In this document: positions 63,711 to 64,000 of the stretch, in pieces
Numbering within the stretch: position 1 is the first letter of the stretch
Layout of the letters: each line of letters begins with the position of its first letter
DNA from: Polycladidibacter hongkongensis
Lineage (GTDB): Bacteria; Pseudomonadota; Alphaproteobacteria; Rhizobiales; Stappiaceae
Reading direction: 5' to 3'
Assembly (NCBI RefSeq): GCF_001561995.1
Contig: NZ_LLWC01000026.1
Span: 62,001-126,000 of the forward strand
DNA: 64,000 nucleotides
Notes under the pieces: generated by a model
What the model was told of the DNA's origin: nothing
The model's input: the letters and a program-made list of their open reading frames with translations, nothing else
The model's database searches: none
Translations under genes and position numbers: made by a program

Positions 63711-64000
63711 TGGTCGTTAACAACTAACCTTGAACAAATCGTTGTAGTCACAGGACTTTTCCTTTTCTTCTGATTTTGGATGTATCGCCTAACGACCTGC
63801 TCTTGTTAACCCGTCGTTGATACAACGTATCCCCGTGCCCCAAAATGATATCCTCTATAGCGCCGTTTCCTTGCATACTTGTTAGCAACAGAAAGTGACG
63901 TTTTACCTTTCAAAAATACAACGATATGCTCCACTGAGTACTTAGGTGGGATAGAGACATGCATTTGCACAAGGTCAAGCAAAAGCTCGCCTTCTTCAAT
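63695..64000 (-). mobile_element. Decayed IS200/IS605-type transposase TnpA, C-terminal part
   Basis: On the minus strand from the window edge, the translated frame reads MHVSIPPKYSVEHIVVFLKG, HFGARGYVVSTTG and, after an in-frame TAA at 63806-63808, RRYIQNQKKRKS. This is the order of IS200-type Y1 transposases. The HUH histidines appear lost: D-L-V-Q stands where D-H-V-H is expected. The TAA replaces the residue (normally Leu) before the tyrosine helix, and the frame next ends at 63695 in the hairpin. So the element is inactive. Its left part lies outside the window. Confidence 0.82.

Noticed and set aside
1-64000. CRISPR arrays, tRNA or rRNA genes
   Set aside because: No regularly spaced repeats, cloverleaf-like sequences or rRNA motifs were recognised by eye; a tRNAscan or Infernal run would be decisive.

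Overview
The window is about 64 kb of an alphaproteobacterial chromosome and is dominated by one flagellar gene cluster (about 3.7-46.6 kb). The gene set points to the Hyphomicrobiales (rhizobia/Brucella/Pseudovibrio side). It has motB-motC-motE and a motD/fliK-type hook-length gene, the flaF-flbT flagellin regulators, an FtcR/Rem-like atypical OmpR regulator, DUF1217 and DUF6468-type flagellar-cluster proteins, and several tandem flagellin genes. I cannot fix the genus; a marine Pseudovibrio-like organism is only a guess. No rRNA, tRNA or CRISPR array was recognised.

Layout. 0-3.3 kb: a MerR (LiuR-like) regulator, slyX, a succinylglutamate desuccinylase/aspartoacylase-family hydrolase and a GntR/FCD regulator. 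3.3-23.4 kb, minus strand: a small unknown gene, a FliL-like unknown, flgN, flgJ (rod-binding), fliJ-like, fliR, flhA, fliQ, flgD, flbT, flaF, flgL, flgK, flgE, a lytic transglycosylase, fliK/motD, motC, an unusually long motB, fliH-like, fliF and an unknown gene. 23.6-28.6 kb, minus strand: three intact flagellins and one decayed flagellin. 29-41 kb, minus strand: fliP, fliL, flgH, motE, flgI, flgA, flgG, fliE, flgC, flgB, an unknown gene, flhB, fliG, fliN, a DUF6468-like membrane protein, fliM and motA. 41.4-45.8 kb, plus strand: a DUF1217 protein, flgF, an unknown glycine-rich protein and fliI, followed by ftcR on the minus strand. Together these encode the export gate, MS and C rings, rod, hook, L/P rings, stator and filament, with few chemotaxis genes.

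45.9-64 kb is ordinary chromosomal sequence: a phytase-like esterase, UDP-glucose dehydrogenase, a YeiH-type transporter, a pair of M16 metallopeptidase lipoproteins (the second split by an in-frame stop), a GNAT acetyltransferase, a methyltransferase, a YceI/cytochrome b561/YceI set, class I fumarase, an L,D-transpeptidase, a DUF971 protein, moaA and, at the right edge, a decayed IS200-type transposase.

The most interesting signals are non-coding. All three intact flagellins have a leader with two consecutive hairpins. The second pairs GUCCC with GGGAC so that the Shine-Dalgarno is sequestered. The first keeps its stem while its sequence changes (covariation), and the decayed flagellin keeps only the first hairpin. 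FlbT, known in Caulobacter to act on flagellin mRNA leaders, is encoded in the same cluster. Separate repeated DNA motifs (an ACCGGTC-core palindrome upstream of flgJ, flhA, motA and one flagellin; a CTTGCGCRAAG-like box 122-130 bp upstream of every intact flagellin) suggest cluster-specific operators. Several conserved-looking but uncharacterised proteins are embedded in the flagellar operons.
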